64,000 bases of DNA from Gimesia aquarii. GTDB lineage: Bacteria; Planctomycetota; Planctomycetia; Planctomycetales; Planctomycetaceae. The notes beneath the pieces are model-generated. The model was not told the DNA's origin. It did not search any database and worked only from the letters and a program-made list of their open reading frames with translations. Position numbers and translations under genes: made by a program. Location: contig NZ_CP037422.1 of the NCBI RefSeq assembly GCF_007748175.1, positions 62,001 through 126,000 on the forward strand. The letters are read 5' to 3'. Positions 44,927 to 54,465 of the stretch are shown here, in pieces; the first letter of the stretch is position 1, and the number at the start of each line of letters is the position of its first letter.

Positions 44927-46345
44927 TTACTTTTCTGGCTTTGACAATTTCGATTGAATGCCAGCCTGCGTTTCTGACAGGAGTTGTTTGACGACGTTGG
45001 ACTCTTCAACTTCAGCGCGTATTTTAAGAGCTTCGACTGCTTCCTGAGTACCTATTGATTGAAGTATTTTACAAGCTTCAATTCTCAGTGAGGAGTTAGG
45101 GTGGTTTAATAACCGAATTACTGGTTTTTCTGCAATTTGCCCCATGATTTTAAGTGCCTGTCGGGCATCTTTCAAATCTTCTCGATTTGAAAGCCGGCCT
45201 ACAAGAACTTCAGCAGTTGTTTCCGAGTGAATTTTCGGAAGAAGTTCAATGATTTCTTCACGTACCAATACTGATTTTTCATCAGCGAGTAGGACTGCAA
45301 ATGCCATTGTTGCTTCTTTCGTATACCAAACCGCCATGGCATTGACGTGCTCCTTCATCCGAAACCCTTCTTTGGCTAAGGGTAATGTCGCAGCCAAGAC
45401 AGATGAAACACGCTGAAGTTGACTATCGTCTGGTGTCATACGAGCCAATTGTTTGCAGGCGGTGTCGTGTGCAAACGGGCTGGAACCAGCAATTACACGC
45501 AAAGCCCAGTCGATCGTTTCTTCACCGGAACGAGGTTTTAAGTCACGATCATTAGAGTTTCCAGGCTTCTTTTCGGGAGTTTTCATCATTGGTCTGGTAG
45601 GATTTTCTGTTGCATTATTTTTTACGGAATTCGTATTCGCAGATACCTTGACAGGAGGCTCTGACTGCATAGCAGCCGCTTTGTTCTTAAGTAATGTAGA
45701 GTTGAGTTGTTGGAGTTGTGTATCCACAGTGATAATTCGATTTTGTAAATCGATTTCTTTCACCTTTCCCCAGTTGAGCTTTTGAGCAAATGCAAATAGA
45801 TCATTTGGAACGGGGCGCACAACCACAACGAGTTGTTTATTAAAAACAAAATTTTCAAAATCTTGTTGAGAGGACTCTGTAAGAGCGCCCTGTTTTTGTA
45901 AGTTGTTAGTTGATGGGTTCAAAATCGATGAGCGAATCTCTTTTTGGAGAATTGGCAATGCCATTGGTTCATCTCCACTGACGCCACGCACAATGATGGC
46001 CACTCCCGGACTTTTGCTATCTAAAGTTCTTTTACGGGTCTCTGTGATAATATTGGTTTGATTTGATGTAGCGTTGACTTTTGGTTTGGTGATCTTTTTA
46101 ACAGATCCCGTTTTCTGCTGTGAAATGATGTTGGAATTCTCGTCAGGAGACTGTTGAGTCCGTTCGGTGTTTGACCTGTTTGGTGTCCGAGGTCGTGCTG
46201 GAGCAAAATTACCATTCGAAGGGGCAAACGGATTCGATTTTGCTGAACGTTGATTATTCGAATTCGATCCACCGCATCCATTAAGAAGAAATGCCACGCT
46301 AATTAGGAAAGGAAAAAAAGTTGTTTTATGAATGAAGGCCAACAT
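44927..46345 (-). CDS. HEAT-repeat lipoprotein
   Basis: A 472-residue protein. A lipoprotein signal (hydrophobic stretch FFPFLISVAFLLNG then CGGS, Cys24) is followed by a disordered Asn/Ser/Pro/Gln-rich region (about 25-110). A middle domain follows (residues 110-270, including IVRGVSGDEPMALPILQKEI), then a C-terminal HEAT-like repeat array (about 280-460, e.g. LADEKSVLVREEIIELLPKI and RLLNHPNSSLRIEACKILQSI). It is probably an envelope scaffold protein; the partner is unknown. Confidence 0.8.
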   Translation of the reverse strand: MLAFIHKTTFFPFLISVAFLLNGCGGSNSNNQRSAKSNPFAPSNGNFAPARPRTPNRSNTERTQQSPDENSNIISQQKTGSVKKITKPKVNATSNQTNIITETRKRTLDSKSPGVAIIVRGVSGDEPMALPILQKEIRSSILNPSTNNLQKQGALTESSQQDFENFVFNKQLVVVVRPVPNDLFAFAQKLNWGKVKEIDLQNRIITVDTQLQQLNSTLLKNKAAAMQSEPPVKVSANTNSVKNNATENPTRPMMKTPEKKPGNSNDRDLKPRSGEETIDWALRVIAGSSPFAHDTACKQLARMTPDDSQLQRVSSVLAATLPLAKEGFRMKEHVNAMAVWYTKEATMAFAVLLADEKSVLVREEIIELLPKIHSETTAEVLVGRLSNREDLKDARQALKIMGQIAEKPVIRLLNHPNSSLRIEACKILQSIGTQEAVEALKIRAEVEESNVVKQLLSETQAGIQSKLSKPEK

Positions 46346-46602
46346 AGGTGTTTGGTTCTGCTTTTCTTGTTTTTGGAAGAATTAACACTACTGAGTACTA
46401 TATGTAATAGAGCAGCGTGCGCTTAATAGGTAGAAGATCAGGTGGGTAAGGTATATTTGTCTGGTTATAAAGAGAGATTCTTATTAAATCGTCATTCTAA
46501 TCAAGTCCAGATGTATATACGATATCTCTGTTAGAACGTATATGCAATGCTAATGGGGCTCTCTATTTTACCAAAACTTTCTATTTGCCAGTGCAATTGA
46601 TA

Positions 46603-47484
46603 CTATCCCCAATATTGAGACACCTTTGCCCTGAGAAAAGTTGCACTTTTTTGCAATTCCTCTATCCCGTTGACGCCATCTTCGATACTAATCCAACTGT
46701 CAAAACCGACTTCCTTCAGTTGGGAGAAGATCGCATCATAATCATTGAGTCCTTGGCCAATGACACCGTGGCTCAGTCGGCTTGCATATCCCAAGCTATT
46801 TTCTTCTTTTCGTAAATCTTCAATAGTGCCCTCAATTAAGTAACGGTCGCTGGCATGCATGGTGACTATCCGATGTTTCACTCGCTCAAGTAATTCTAAT
46901 GGATCTTCTCCCGCCAGGATGGTATTGCTAGGGTCGTAGTTGACACCGAAATTTGGAGAATCAATGCGAGACACAAGCTCACAGAAAACATCGGCCATCT
47001 GGGCAAATTCTGGATACTCCCAATAGTTGTCTTTGTAATGATTTTCGATAATTAATGTGATTCCCAATTTTTCAGCCAAGGGAAGGCAAGCTTCGATTGA
47101 AGAAACCGCGTATTGAATGCCTGCTTCACGCGAGACTTCCGGACGTCTTTGACCTGAAAGTACCCGACAATATTTCCCTCCCAATGCTGCCGTCATTTCC
47201 ATCCAGAATTTTTCAGCTTCGATTTGTTTGTTTCGAAATGATTCATCAGGGTGGGTAAAGTCGGGTGAACAACACATCATGGGGATTTCTAACCCCTGAT
47301 CAGTTACCATTTTTTTCGCTTCCGACCAAAATTTCTGATCCTTCATTTCCAGGAAGCCGGCATAAAATTCCAGTCCATCAATATCAAGAGTAGTTGCCAA
47401 ATCGATCCACTGCCGAAGCGTCATTTCTCCGGAAACACATAACTCATCCATAAAGGCTTTAGGAAACGCAGCTAATTTTGGCAT
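46603..47484 (-). CDS. TIM-barrel sugar-phosphate isomerase/epimerase
   Basis: A 293-residue xylose isomerase-like barrel (AP endonuclease 2 superfamily). ATG at 47484 has GGTGG 8 bases upstream; a TTG five codons earlier is less likely. Metal-ligand positions are visible: IIENHYKDNYWEYP (Glu), NFGVNYDPSNTIL (Asp), TMHASDRYLIEG (His) and WISIEDGVNG (Glu). It is the last gene of a three-gene unit with a zinc-type dehydrogenase and a HUMPS-family lyase. By analogy with UlaE in ascorbate breakdown it may epimerise or isomerise the product of the HUMPS enzyme; this is inference. Confidence 0.87.
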   Translation of the reverse strand: MPKLAAFPKAFMDELCVSGEMTLRQWIDLATTLDIDGLEFYAGFLEMKDQKFWSEAKKMVTDQGLEIPMMCCSPDFTHPDESFRNKQIEAEKFWMEMTAALGGKYCRVLSGQRRPEVSREAGIQYAVSSIEACLPLAEKLGITLIIENHYKDNYWEYPEFAQMADVFCELVSRIDSPNFGVNYDPSNTILAGEDPLELLERVKHRIVTMHASDRYLIEGTIEDLRKEENSLGYASRLSHGVIGQGLNDYDAIFSQLKEVGFDSWISIEDGVNGIEELQKSATFLRAKVSQYWG

Positions 47485-47577
47485 GGAATGTTCCACCAAA
47501 TTAAAGTTGAAGGAATAGAAAATAGATGGAGTTACTTTTCCTGAGATAAAGTAAGTCGTCTGAACTCTCTCATCGGT

Positions 47578-48618
47578 TTATGGGGTCAGTACTGCTTTCA
47601 CAATTTCCCCGGAATGCATGATTTTAAAAGCAGTGTGCCATTCATTTAATGACCAAGTTCCACCAATGATCGGCTCTATGTTTAACTGGCCCGTTGTCAG
47701 CAGTCGAATAACACGCTCCCAAATGGGCCAATTGTGGCTGAAGCTGCCTTGCAACCTGATGTTTTTTTGTACCAAGGGATCTAAAGAAAACCCCAAGGGC
47801 TGAGGCCCCCAACCTACTTTGCTGATCCAGCCACCCGGTCGCACAATGTCCAAAGACTTTTTTAGTGTAATAGAGACACCGGCTGCATCGACTACGCCGT
47901 TCACGCCTAGACCATCTGTTTCCATAGCCCACTCATCGAGCCCGTCAATTATGGGTTGGCAACCGTAGAAGCGTTCGGCAATTTCCAAACGTCCTTTATC
48001 TCGTTCCAGACCAACAACAGCAACTTCAGCGCCCTGTAGTCGTGCCATGGCTGCACAAAGTAAACCTATCGGGCCAGGTCCAAACACGACGACACGGTCG
48101 CCCGGTTGAATCTCTCCATTCATTACCACAGCATTAAAGGCAACACAGCAGGGTTCAGTAAGTGCCGCTCTTTCTAATGGTAAGCGATCGGGGACGCGAT
48201 GAAGACAGCGTGCTGGAACGCGTACGAATCGAGTCATTGCACCGTTGACGCCGTATCCAAAGCCTTTTCGTGTTGGGTCCAGATTGTAACGGCCTTCTCG
48301 AGACATCGGATTATCCAAGTCGATCACCGCTGCTGTTTCACTCACAACGCGATCTCCTTCTGACCAATTTTTAATCAGGCTTCCTGTTTTATAAACGGTT
48401 CCTGCAAATTCATGACCGAGTACAACTGGGTAATTCACAGGCCAACTATGGTCGGCCGTCCATTGATGGAGATCGCTGCCACAAACTCCAACGGCAGAAA
48501 CTTCCAGCAGCACTTCGTCTGCTCCGAAATCAGGAATTGGAATATCTTGTAGCTCAACCGAATTTGCCTCAGGTGCATAATTCACAACAGCCGTTTGTGT
48601 CATTTCTGTCTGACTCAT
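47578..48618 (-). CDS. Zinc-type MDR alcohol/sugar dehydrogenase lacking structural zinc cysteines
   Basis: A 346-residue medium-chain dehydrogenase of the sorbitol/threonine dehydrogenase kind. Catalytic zinc ligands are present (GVCGSDLHQW and LGHEFAGTV with His-Glu). The Rossmann motif is VVVFGPGPIGLLCAAMARLQGA. The structural-zinc lobe, normally four Cys, reads LDNPMSREGRYNLDPTRKGFG and has none, so this lobe is metal-free, as in some sorbitol dehydrogenases. The start overlaps the stop of the upstream HUMPS gene (TAATG), implying coupled translation. The likely role is oxidising or reducing a sugar or sugar acid in the same pathway. Confidence 0.9.
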   Translation of the reverse strand: MSQTEMTQTAVVNYAPEANSVELQDIPIPDFGADEVLLEVSAVGVCGSDLHQWTADHSWPVNYPVVLGHEFAGTVYKTGSLIKNWSEGDRVVSETAAVIDLDNPMSREGRYNLDPTRKGFGYGVNGAMTRFVRVPARCLHRVPDRLPLERAALTEPCCVAFNAVVMNGEIQPGDRVVVFGPGPIGLLCAAMARLQGAEVAVVGLERDKGRLEIAERFYGCQPIIDGLDEWAMETDGLGVNGVVDAAGVSITLKKSLDIVRPGGWISKVGWGPQPLGFSLDPLVQKNIRLQGSFSHNWPIWERVIRLLTTGQLNIEPIIGGTWSLNEWHTAFKIMHSGEIVKAVLTP

Positions 48619-49322
48619 TATTGTCCTCCAATTGGAACATCGCCGTAAGCATGTACTTTTTCGCAGATTAATTTTAATGAGTCTTCCAGATTCCCAGAGG
48701 CGGTTTTGAACGAATCGGCATCAATGGTAAGTGGTGCTCCCAGTACGACAAGTGGGGCACCGTACTCTGGTGTCCTGATGGCTTGTTCCAATGAGAGCCC
48801 TCCTACTGCCTGAACGGGTATATTGATCGCTTCCACAACTTCTTTTAATTGGTCTAACGGGCTTGGCATTCGTTCTCCCCTGGCAGCAATCCCACGGCGT
48901 TCATCGTAGCCGACATGATGAACTACATAGTCACAGCCCAGGTCTTCCAGCTTCCTGGCTGCTGAGACCATGTCATCAGCGAGGTTGTCTCCCATGACTT
49001 TGACGCCATGATCTTTACCGGCCTTGACGACACAGTGGATGGTTTCTGCATGAGCACGCGACATCACAACAACATGGGTTGCACCTGCCTGTGCCATCAT
49101 TTCTGCTTCAAGATAACCACCATCCATTGTTTTTAAGTCTGCAACTATGGGCGTTTCCGGAAATTGTGCTCTGAGTTCCCGAACACAATTTAAGCCTTCG
49201 GCAAGAATTAAGGGAGTTCCTGCTTCTAGCCAATCTACACCAGCTCGTATCGCCATCGCCGCTGTTTCCAGGGCTTCATGTATGTTGGTCAGATCTAATG
49301 AGATTTGTACGATTGGCTTCAT
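48618..49322 (-). CDS. HUMPS-family lyase (3-hexulose-6-phosphate synthase-like)
   Basis: A 234-residue barrel of the orotidine 5'-phosphate decarboxylase/HUMPS superfamily. The signature PIVADLKTMDGGYLEAEMMAQAGA (D-x-K-T-x-D) and VVHHVGYDERRG match 3-hexulose-6-phosphate synthase better than 3-keto-L-gulonate-6-phosphate decarboxylase (which has DAKIAD and HRSRDAQ). HPS condenses formaldehyde with ribulose-5-phosphate or runs the reverse. No phosphohexuloisomerase gene is nearby, so a different sugar phosphate is possible. It is the first gene of the operon; ATG at 49322. Confidence 0.85.
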   Translation of the reverse strand: MKPIVQISLDLTNIHEALETAAMAIRAGVDWLEAGTPLILAEGLNCVRELRAQFPETPIVADLKTMDGGYLEAEMMAQAGATHVVVMSRAHAETIHCVVKAGKDHGVKVMGDNLADDMVSAARKLEDLGCDYVVHHVGYDERRGIAARGERMPSPLDQLKEVVEAINIPVQAVGGLSLEQAIRTPEYGAPLVVLGAPLTIDADSFKTASGNLEDSLKLICEKVHAYGDVPIGGQ

Positions 49323-49778
49323 GAAACCTATCTCACTTTCATTTTCAGTTGCGTTTGTAAGTTTTTGTATGTGTGTCTATTTGAGAATAACAAAGAACAG
49401 TTACAAATCATCCTAACGGAAGAATTCTGGAATTGCGACCACACGTGTATTGCTACTTCTCCTTTGGATCTTTGCCTGTATTAAAGCAAAGTGCAATCAA
49501 TCAGCTTCAATTGATTGATTTGTAATTAGGGATTTTCAAGGTGATAGAAGGTCTTTTCTGATGGCCTCGTTGTGGATTAGGAAGACCAAGGAATGTGTAC
49601 AAATGACTGGTTTTACTTCTAGCCAATTGGGTTGTAGGTTTCGTAGGCGTTACAGTTTAACAGGAATGTCCAGGGTAGGATGTATTTTGCGGGATTTGAG
49701 GTAAATTCTGGTCGCTTAGAATCCGATTCGATAAGTGATGTATTGTGTAGCGCGAGCGATACCATTAAATGAAGCTGG
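49323..49778. other. Intergenic region between divergent HUMPS operon and HlyD-like gene
   Basis: About 455 bases with no supported gene. It must hold both divergent promoters. I see no clear operator or RNA structure. Confidence 0.3.
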
Positions 49779-50942
49779 ATGATTTTAGGACAGCCAGAAA
49801 TGCCTTCAGAATTATTGGATGACTATCAAGTTCAAAGTGATTTGCACGAACATTCCTCTTCATTTGGATTTCGGGCATTGATTATTTTGATGCTTGCATT
49901 GGCTGGAGGAATTTGGTGCTCACAATGGGTGAAAGGTGTTCGAGTAGAGGCCTACATTGGCTCATTGCAGGCTCCGAAAACAATCATCATAGCTAAAAAC
50001 GACGCAGTGATTCAAGAGATCTATGTTAAGGAAGGGCAGGTTGTCTCCAGTGGAGAGCGGATTCTGACTCTTTTCGATCATTCTTTAGATAGAAGCTGGA
50101 ATCAAAAAAAGCAGGAATTAATTACACTTGAAGCCGAGCTTGAGCAATCAAAGGCGAAATCAGAAGTGGAATTAGCTTTGCGAAATAAGGATATTGAATC
50201 CGAAGTTTTTAACGCCAAGTTAAAGTCCTCACAATATCTTAAAGAGCAATACATCCACCAGATAACCAATTTGGCATGGCAGGATTTTTTACAAGATTAT
50301 AATTCGATCTCCAGCAATGGTTCAAAGGAAGAAGTTTTTCGGTCATTAGTTTATGAAAGTCGATTACCTGATGAAAACCGAATCACGGCGATGTTACGTC
50401 AGGAATCTGCTCGTAACTCTGCGGAAGTGTTTGCTGCCCGAGTCAAACTCTGTGAAGAACAGATGGAAGAGCTGAAGGCGATTCAAAAAAAACTTCCCAA
50501 ACAGATCCGGCTGGCAATGGGGGTTGAAGTAATCATGAATCGATTGGAGCGGGTCAAAAGTGATCTGAAAAACTTGGAATCCCAACGCGATGCATTACAA
50601 CTGAATGCGGATCGTTTTGGTGTTGTTGGATTCTTCAAAAAAGAAGTCGGAGACTCCGTTCAGAAAGGCACTCCGATTGTAGAACTATTCGATAAGGAAC
50701 GTCCATTTTTGCTTGTGGATGTTCCTTCCCGAAAGTTAAGCCTCTTTAAGCGGGGGACAGCAGTAAAGATCGTTTTTTCTGGGAACATTAAAGGAACAGG
50801 AACTGTTAGCAAAATTTCAGAGCAAGCAGTTTCCAAGCCGGGATTTCGTGAAAGTGTTGTTATGGTTTACATTGAGCCATCAGGACGCCTTTGGCCCGAT
50901 TTGCCTATGGGTAGTACAGTCGATGTCTCTTTAGCAAAATAA
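49779..50942 (+). CDS. HlyD-type membrane-fusion-like protein
   Basis: A 387-residue protein. A single membrane helix (about 29-48, FRALIILMLALAGGIWCS) is followed by a lipoyl-type hairpin half (IIAKNDAVIQEIYVKEGQVVSSGERIL), a long coiled coil (about 105-270) and the second lipoyl half (GVVGFFKKEVGDSVQKGTPIVELFD), then a beta-barrel part ending LPMGSTVDVSLAK. This is the HlyD/EmrA periplasmic adaptor layout used by ABC, MFS and RND exporters. No transporter or outer-membrane factor gene adjoins it, so its partner is unknown. ATG at 49779; an in-frame ATG at 49800 is possible. Confidence 0.85.
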   Translation: MILGQPEMPSELLDDYQVQSDLHEHSSSFGFRALIILMLALAGGIWCSQWVKGVRVEAYIGSLQAPKTIIIAKNDAVIQEIYVKEGQVVSSGERILTLFDHSLDRSWNQKKQELITLEAELEQSKAKSEVELALRNKDIESEVFNAKLKSSQYLKEQYIHQITNLAWQDFLQDYNSISSNGSKEEVFRSLVYESRLPDENRITAMLRQESARNSAEVFAARVKLCEEQMEELKAIQKKLPKQIRLAMGVEVIMNRLERVKSDLKNLESQRDALQLNADRFGVVGFFKKEVGDSVQKGTPIVELFDKERPFLLVDVPSRKLSLFKRGTAVKIVFSGNIKGTGTVSKISEQAVSKPGFRESVVMVYIEPSGRLWPDLPMGSTVDVSLAK

Positions 50943-51280
50943 AGAGGTCTATGGGCAGAAAACAGTATTAGACTTTAACGGCGCCGAAACTCTAACTCTA
51001 ATTATCATTTGATCTTCGGTCATTAATGTTCTTTGTTACTGAATTTCGGCTTGAAATTATGGCAGATTAGATACAATATGTGACAAATCTGGTGACGAAT
51101 TTCAGGATTGGTCTTCACCGGAAACCTGAATCACTCTCTCACAGCCTGATGGAACCAAATGAGGGCTTTCCTTAGTTTGAGAGATCATTCAGGCTTGTTC
51201 TTTAACAAATAGGGTCTCGCGGCTGCAGGAAGCTGGTTCGACGAGTTTCATTCTCAAGATTATGTGTGAGGAGTAGACCG
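50943..51280. other. Intergenic region
   Basis: About 340 bases after the HlyD-like gene. A GCGCC-centred GGCGCC near 50980 recalls the core of the dyads at 25.7 kb but lacks the extended arms. I see no terminator or gene. Confidence 0.25.
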
Positions 51281-51460
51281 TTGGGTATTTCAGCTACGAT
51301 TTCTTTTTCGGCACAAGAAACAAACAGACTTTCAGTCGATGCCATTGAGGAGATGCGGCTGCGCACCTGGGCTAGAAAGAATTACATAGAGCAATCGCAG
51401 CGCGACGATCTCTGGCACCCTGTCATATTAGATGAAATGCTTCGCATAGATCAGGAATAA
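51281..51460 (+). CDS. Small protein of unknown function with TTG start
   Basis: About 59 residues. TTG at 51281 is preceded by GAGGAG with a 7-base spacer, a strong ribosome site; the frame also contains a GTG at 51266 that overlaps this site. The sequence (LSVDAIEEMRLRTWARKNYI, DDLWHPVILDEMLRIDQE) is soluble and helical. I recognise no family, but the start signal argues that it is real. It converges with the M24 peptidase gene (30-bp gap). Confidence 0.55.
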   Translation: MGISATISFSAQETNRLSVDAIEEMRLRTWARKNYIEQSQRDDLWHPVILDEMLRIDQE

Positions 51461-51490
51461 CAAAGATCAAGATAACTTGCACGAGTTTCG

Positions 51491-52681
51491 TTAATACTCA
51501 CTCAAGATTGATAGAATCTTTGTTTGACGCGCTCCTGCAGTGACGTGAACTCTATTTTGTCCATCAATATAGACATTCACTTCGCTTCGAACGCCAAATT
51601 CTGGAAGATAAATTCCTGGCTCAATTGAGAAACAGGTTTGAGGTAGGATGAGGCGCTCTTCGTGTGTTTCAAGGTTGTCCATGTTGGCGCCATTACCGTG
51701 CGTCTCCTGTCCGATGCTATGGCCAGTACGATGCACAAAATACTGGCCGTAACCTGCTTCTTGAATAACATCTCTACAAGCCTGATCGACTTCCCAACCT
51801 TGAAGTGGAGTACCTGATTGAAATGCCTTTTCAACTAAAGTGATTGCCGCGTCCCGGGCGTTGGCAACAACTTGAAAAATTTGAGAATATCTTTCGGGAA
51901 CCTGTTGGCCGACAAAACCGACACGAGTCATATCGCTGTAAACGCCTCGCGGAACGTCCAGTTTGGCCCACAAGTCAATTAGTACAAAGTCGTCTTCTCG
52001 GATGTCAGTATTCGAACCGGTTCCCGTTTCGTAATGGGGGTCACCGCTGTGCGACTCACGTGCTACAATCGGAGGGTGATAGGTTGTTAATCCACTCTGC
52101 TTAAAATGTTCCATAATCGCATCTGAAACGGATTGCTCCTCAACGCTTCCTTGTTTTCGAATTTGAGTCGCGATGAATGACCAGGCGATTTCAAAAGCTT
52201 TGTCTGTTTCTACACCCGCTTTTTGATGTAATTCCCATTGCTCGGTATCCCACACTGCTTCGAAGAGTTGAACTAAATCTCCGGAAGGAACGATGGACTC
52301 AACTGATTCACGAACCAGTTCTACAGTTCCCGCATCAACACGAGAAATGTAAGGATTCGAATTCCGAGGTGAATATTCCATAGCGATTCGATTTGCATTA
52401 CGCAAGATTGTTTCAATGCCCGCTTCCAATTCCTGCCATTTTAGATAGACAACTTTTTCCCCCGGGAGGTGGTCCAGTGCTTCTGATTCAATTCGGTGAA
52501 CCAGTTTCGTAGGCAGGCCTGACTTAGGGACAAAGTAGAAAAAGCGTCGTGACCCCATCGCATCTTCAGGGATATCGAGGATTCTTCTCGCCAGAACATT
52601 ACTCCCTCGAAAATCATAGAATAACCAACCATCAAGCGAGAATTGTTCTAATGCTGCTTGCACCTTTGTGAGCTCGAACAT
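51491..52681 (-). CDS. M24 (Xaa-Pro aminopeptidase-like) metallopeptidase
   Basis: A 396-residue pita-bread-fold peptidase. ATG at 52681 follows AGGTG by 8 bases; an in-frame TTG at 52744 is less likely. An N-terminal creatinase-like domain (1-150) precedes the catalytic domain. The five metal ligands are visible: Asp in FVLIDLWAKLD, Asp in VYSDMTRVG, His in FVHRTGHSIGQETHG, Glu in CFSIEPGIYLPEF and Glu in GVRSEVNVYI. It probably removes N-terminal residues before proline from peptides in the cytoplasm. Confidence 0.93.
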   Translation of the reverse strand: MFELTKVQAALEQFSLDGWLFYDFRGSNVLARRILDIPEDAMGSRRFFYFVPKSGLPTKLVHRIESEALDHLPGEKVVYLKWQELEAGIETILRNANRIAMEYSPRNSNPYISRVDAGTVELVRESVESIVPSGDLVQLFEAVWDTEQWELHQKAGVETDKAFEIAWSFIATQIRKQGSVEEQSVSDAIMEHFKQSGLTTYHPPIVARESHSGDPHYETGTGSNTDIREDDFVLIDLWAKLDVPRGVYSDMTRVGFVGQQVPERYSQIFQVVANARDAAITLVEKAFQSGTPLQGWEVDQACRDVIQEAGYGQYFVHRTGHSIGQETHGNGANMDNLETHEERLILPQTCFSIEPGIYLPEFGVRSEVNVYIDGQNRVHVTAGARQTKILSILSEY

Positions 52682-52943
52682 ATCGAAAGCACCTGAATAA
52701 AAAGAGGGAACTGTGTTAGGAGAAATCGTCGTTAAACAAATCAATGTAAGAGGTTAGAATCGCAAATTCAAGACGAGGTGTGTAACTGATTCCTTCAAAT
52801 TAAGGTGTTCTCTAGGAAAAACAGTTTGAATCAATCAGCTTTCAGTTGCGATTCCTTGTGAGTGTCTAGACAATGAATTCCTAGTTCACTGATTTTAAAT
52901 CTTCAATGATCTAACAAATGAGAAAAATAGAGGAGAAACGACG

Positions 52944-54347
52944 ATTTCCACTGTATCGACTGAAATTGCTTATCAAAAGTGCATTTCACCCTGTTGCCAG
53001 TCAACTTATTCACTAAATGAAGTTTTAACAAGCTGCCCTAAATGTGGCGAGCTCCTGGATATTTCTTATGACTGGGATCAGGTTCCAGTCCCTCAGTCAT
53101 TACGAGATTTTGAAAAACGCTGGGGGAATCGTAATCGTCCTATCGACTTCAGTGGTGTGTGGCGGTTTCGTGAACTCTTGCCTTTCGCTGAAGATGATCA
53201 GATTATTACGATTGGTGAAGGGCAGACGATGCTAAAAGCTTCTCAGCCTGTCGCTCGATATGCAGGGCTGAATGATGATGGTCTTTTTCTACAATATGAG
53301 GGGCTGAACCCCTCTGGTAGCTTTAAAGATAATGGTATGACGGCTGCGTCGACGCATGCTGTGATGGTGGGGGCTAAGGTCGCCGCCTGTGCCTCTACTG
53401 GTAATACCAGCGCTTCCTTAGCAATTTATGCCAGTGTGGCCCAGAAATTCAAAGTGGTTGTTTTTGTGGGCAGTGGAAAGATTGCATTCGGGAAATTATC
53501 ACAAGCACTCGACTATGGCGCAAAAACCGTTCAAATTCAGGGAGATTTTGATGATGCGTTGGCGCGTGTTCGAGAAGTATGTGCTTCAGAAGGAATTTAC
53601 CTGTGTAATAGTGTGAACCCGTTTCGACTGGAAGGCCAGAAGTCTATTATGTTTCGCGTCCTTGAAAGTCTGAATTGGGAAGTGCCCGATTGGATTGTGG
53701 TTCCTGGTGGAAATTTGGGAAATTCCAGCGCGTTTGGCAAAGCATTTATGGAATTGAAAGCGCTGGGACTCATTGACCGAATTCCCCGTTTGGCAATCAT
53801 CAACGCGCAGGGAGCAAACACGCTTTATCAACTTTACGAACAACAAGGGCTGCGTTGGAACGGGGGCCATTACGATAAATCTAATTCTTCAGAATTCTTT
53901 TCGCAGATGGATAAAGAAGATCGGCGGGCATCAACTCTAGCAAGCGCGATTGAAATAAACCGTCCGGTTAATTTTTCTAAGTCCTTACGAGCACTTGATG
54001 TATGTGACGGTGTTGTACGTGAAGTCAATGACCAGGAGATCCTTGATGCGAAGGCACAGATTGGGGCAGGCGGATTTGGATGTGAACCAGCGAGTGCAGC
54101 AAGTGTGGCTGGGGCGAAGCGGTTAAAAAGTGAAGGGATTATTGCCTCCGGTGATCGCGTCGTTTGTATTTTAACCGGTCATCAGTTAAAAGATCCTAAT
54201 GCTACAGTAGCCTATCATTCTGCAACTAATGAACATATGGACGAAAAACTAACAAGACACGGCGTAAGCAAGGCCCTTTTTTCAAACGGACCTATTGTCG
54301 TTGAGAATGATTTAGATAAAATAAAAGGAGTGATTCATTCTTTTTAA
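52944..54347 (+). CDS. thrC: Threonine synthase with apparent ATT start codon
   Basis: A PLP enzyme (467 residues from this start) that makes threonine from O-phosphohomoserine. The frame is open from 52899, but its only ATG/GTG/TTG is GTG at 53157, inside the conserved protein. Upstream of that GTG, the frame encodes a family-typical N-terminal zinc ribbon ([20 protein letters not shown] then [15 protein letters not shown]). ATT at 52944, followed by [12 protein letters not shown], has AGGAG 8 bases upstream. The catalytic lysine is Lys128 in [25 protein letters not shown] and [15 protein letters not shown] bind PLP and phosphate. ATT initiation, or a mutated or misread ATG, is the simplest reading. 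Confidence 0.92.
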   Translation: MSTVSTEIAYQKCISPCCQSTYSLNEVLTSCPKCGELLDISYDWDQVPVPQSLRDFEKRWGNRNRPIDFSGVWRFRELLPFAEDDQIITIGEGQTMLKASQPVARYAGLNDDGLFLQYEGLNPSGSFKDNGMTAASTHAVMVGAKVAACASTGNTSASLAIYASVAQKFKVVVFVGSGKIAFGKLSQALDYGAKTVQIQGDFDDALARVREVCASEGIYLCNSVNPFRLEGQKSIMFRVLESLNWEVPDWIVVPGGNLGNSSAFGKAFMELKALGLIDRIPRLAIINAQGANTLYQLYEQQGLRWNGGHYDKSNSSEFFSQMDKEDRRASTLASAIEINRPVNFSKSLRALDVCDGVVREVNDQEILDAKAQIGAGGFGCEPASAASVAGAKRLKSEGIIASGDRVVCILTGHQLKDPNATVAYHSATNEHMDEKLTRHGVSKALFSNGPIVVENDLDKIKGVIHSF

Positions 54348-54465
54348 CTATGATTTCTAAAGTTGTATTTCTTGTTACAAATCACAAAACATTACGGTTT
54401 TTCAACCTCAAAATTAAAAATATTATGATTGCAGCGTCGGTTGGAATTGAGAAAAGGGGCAAGGA

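Noticed and set aside
52918-53013. ATG at 52918 as the threonine synthase start
   Set aside because: It is in a different frame that stops at a TAA near 53014 before joining the gene, and would need a frameshift.
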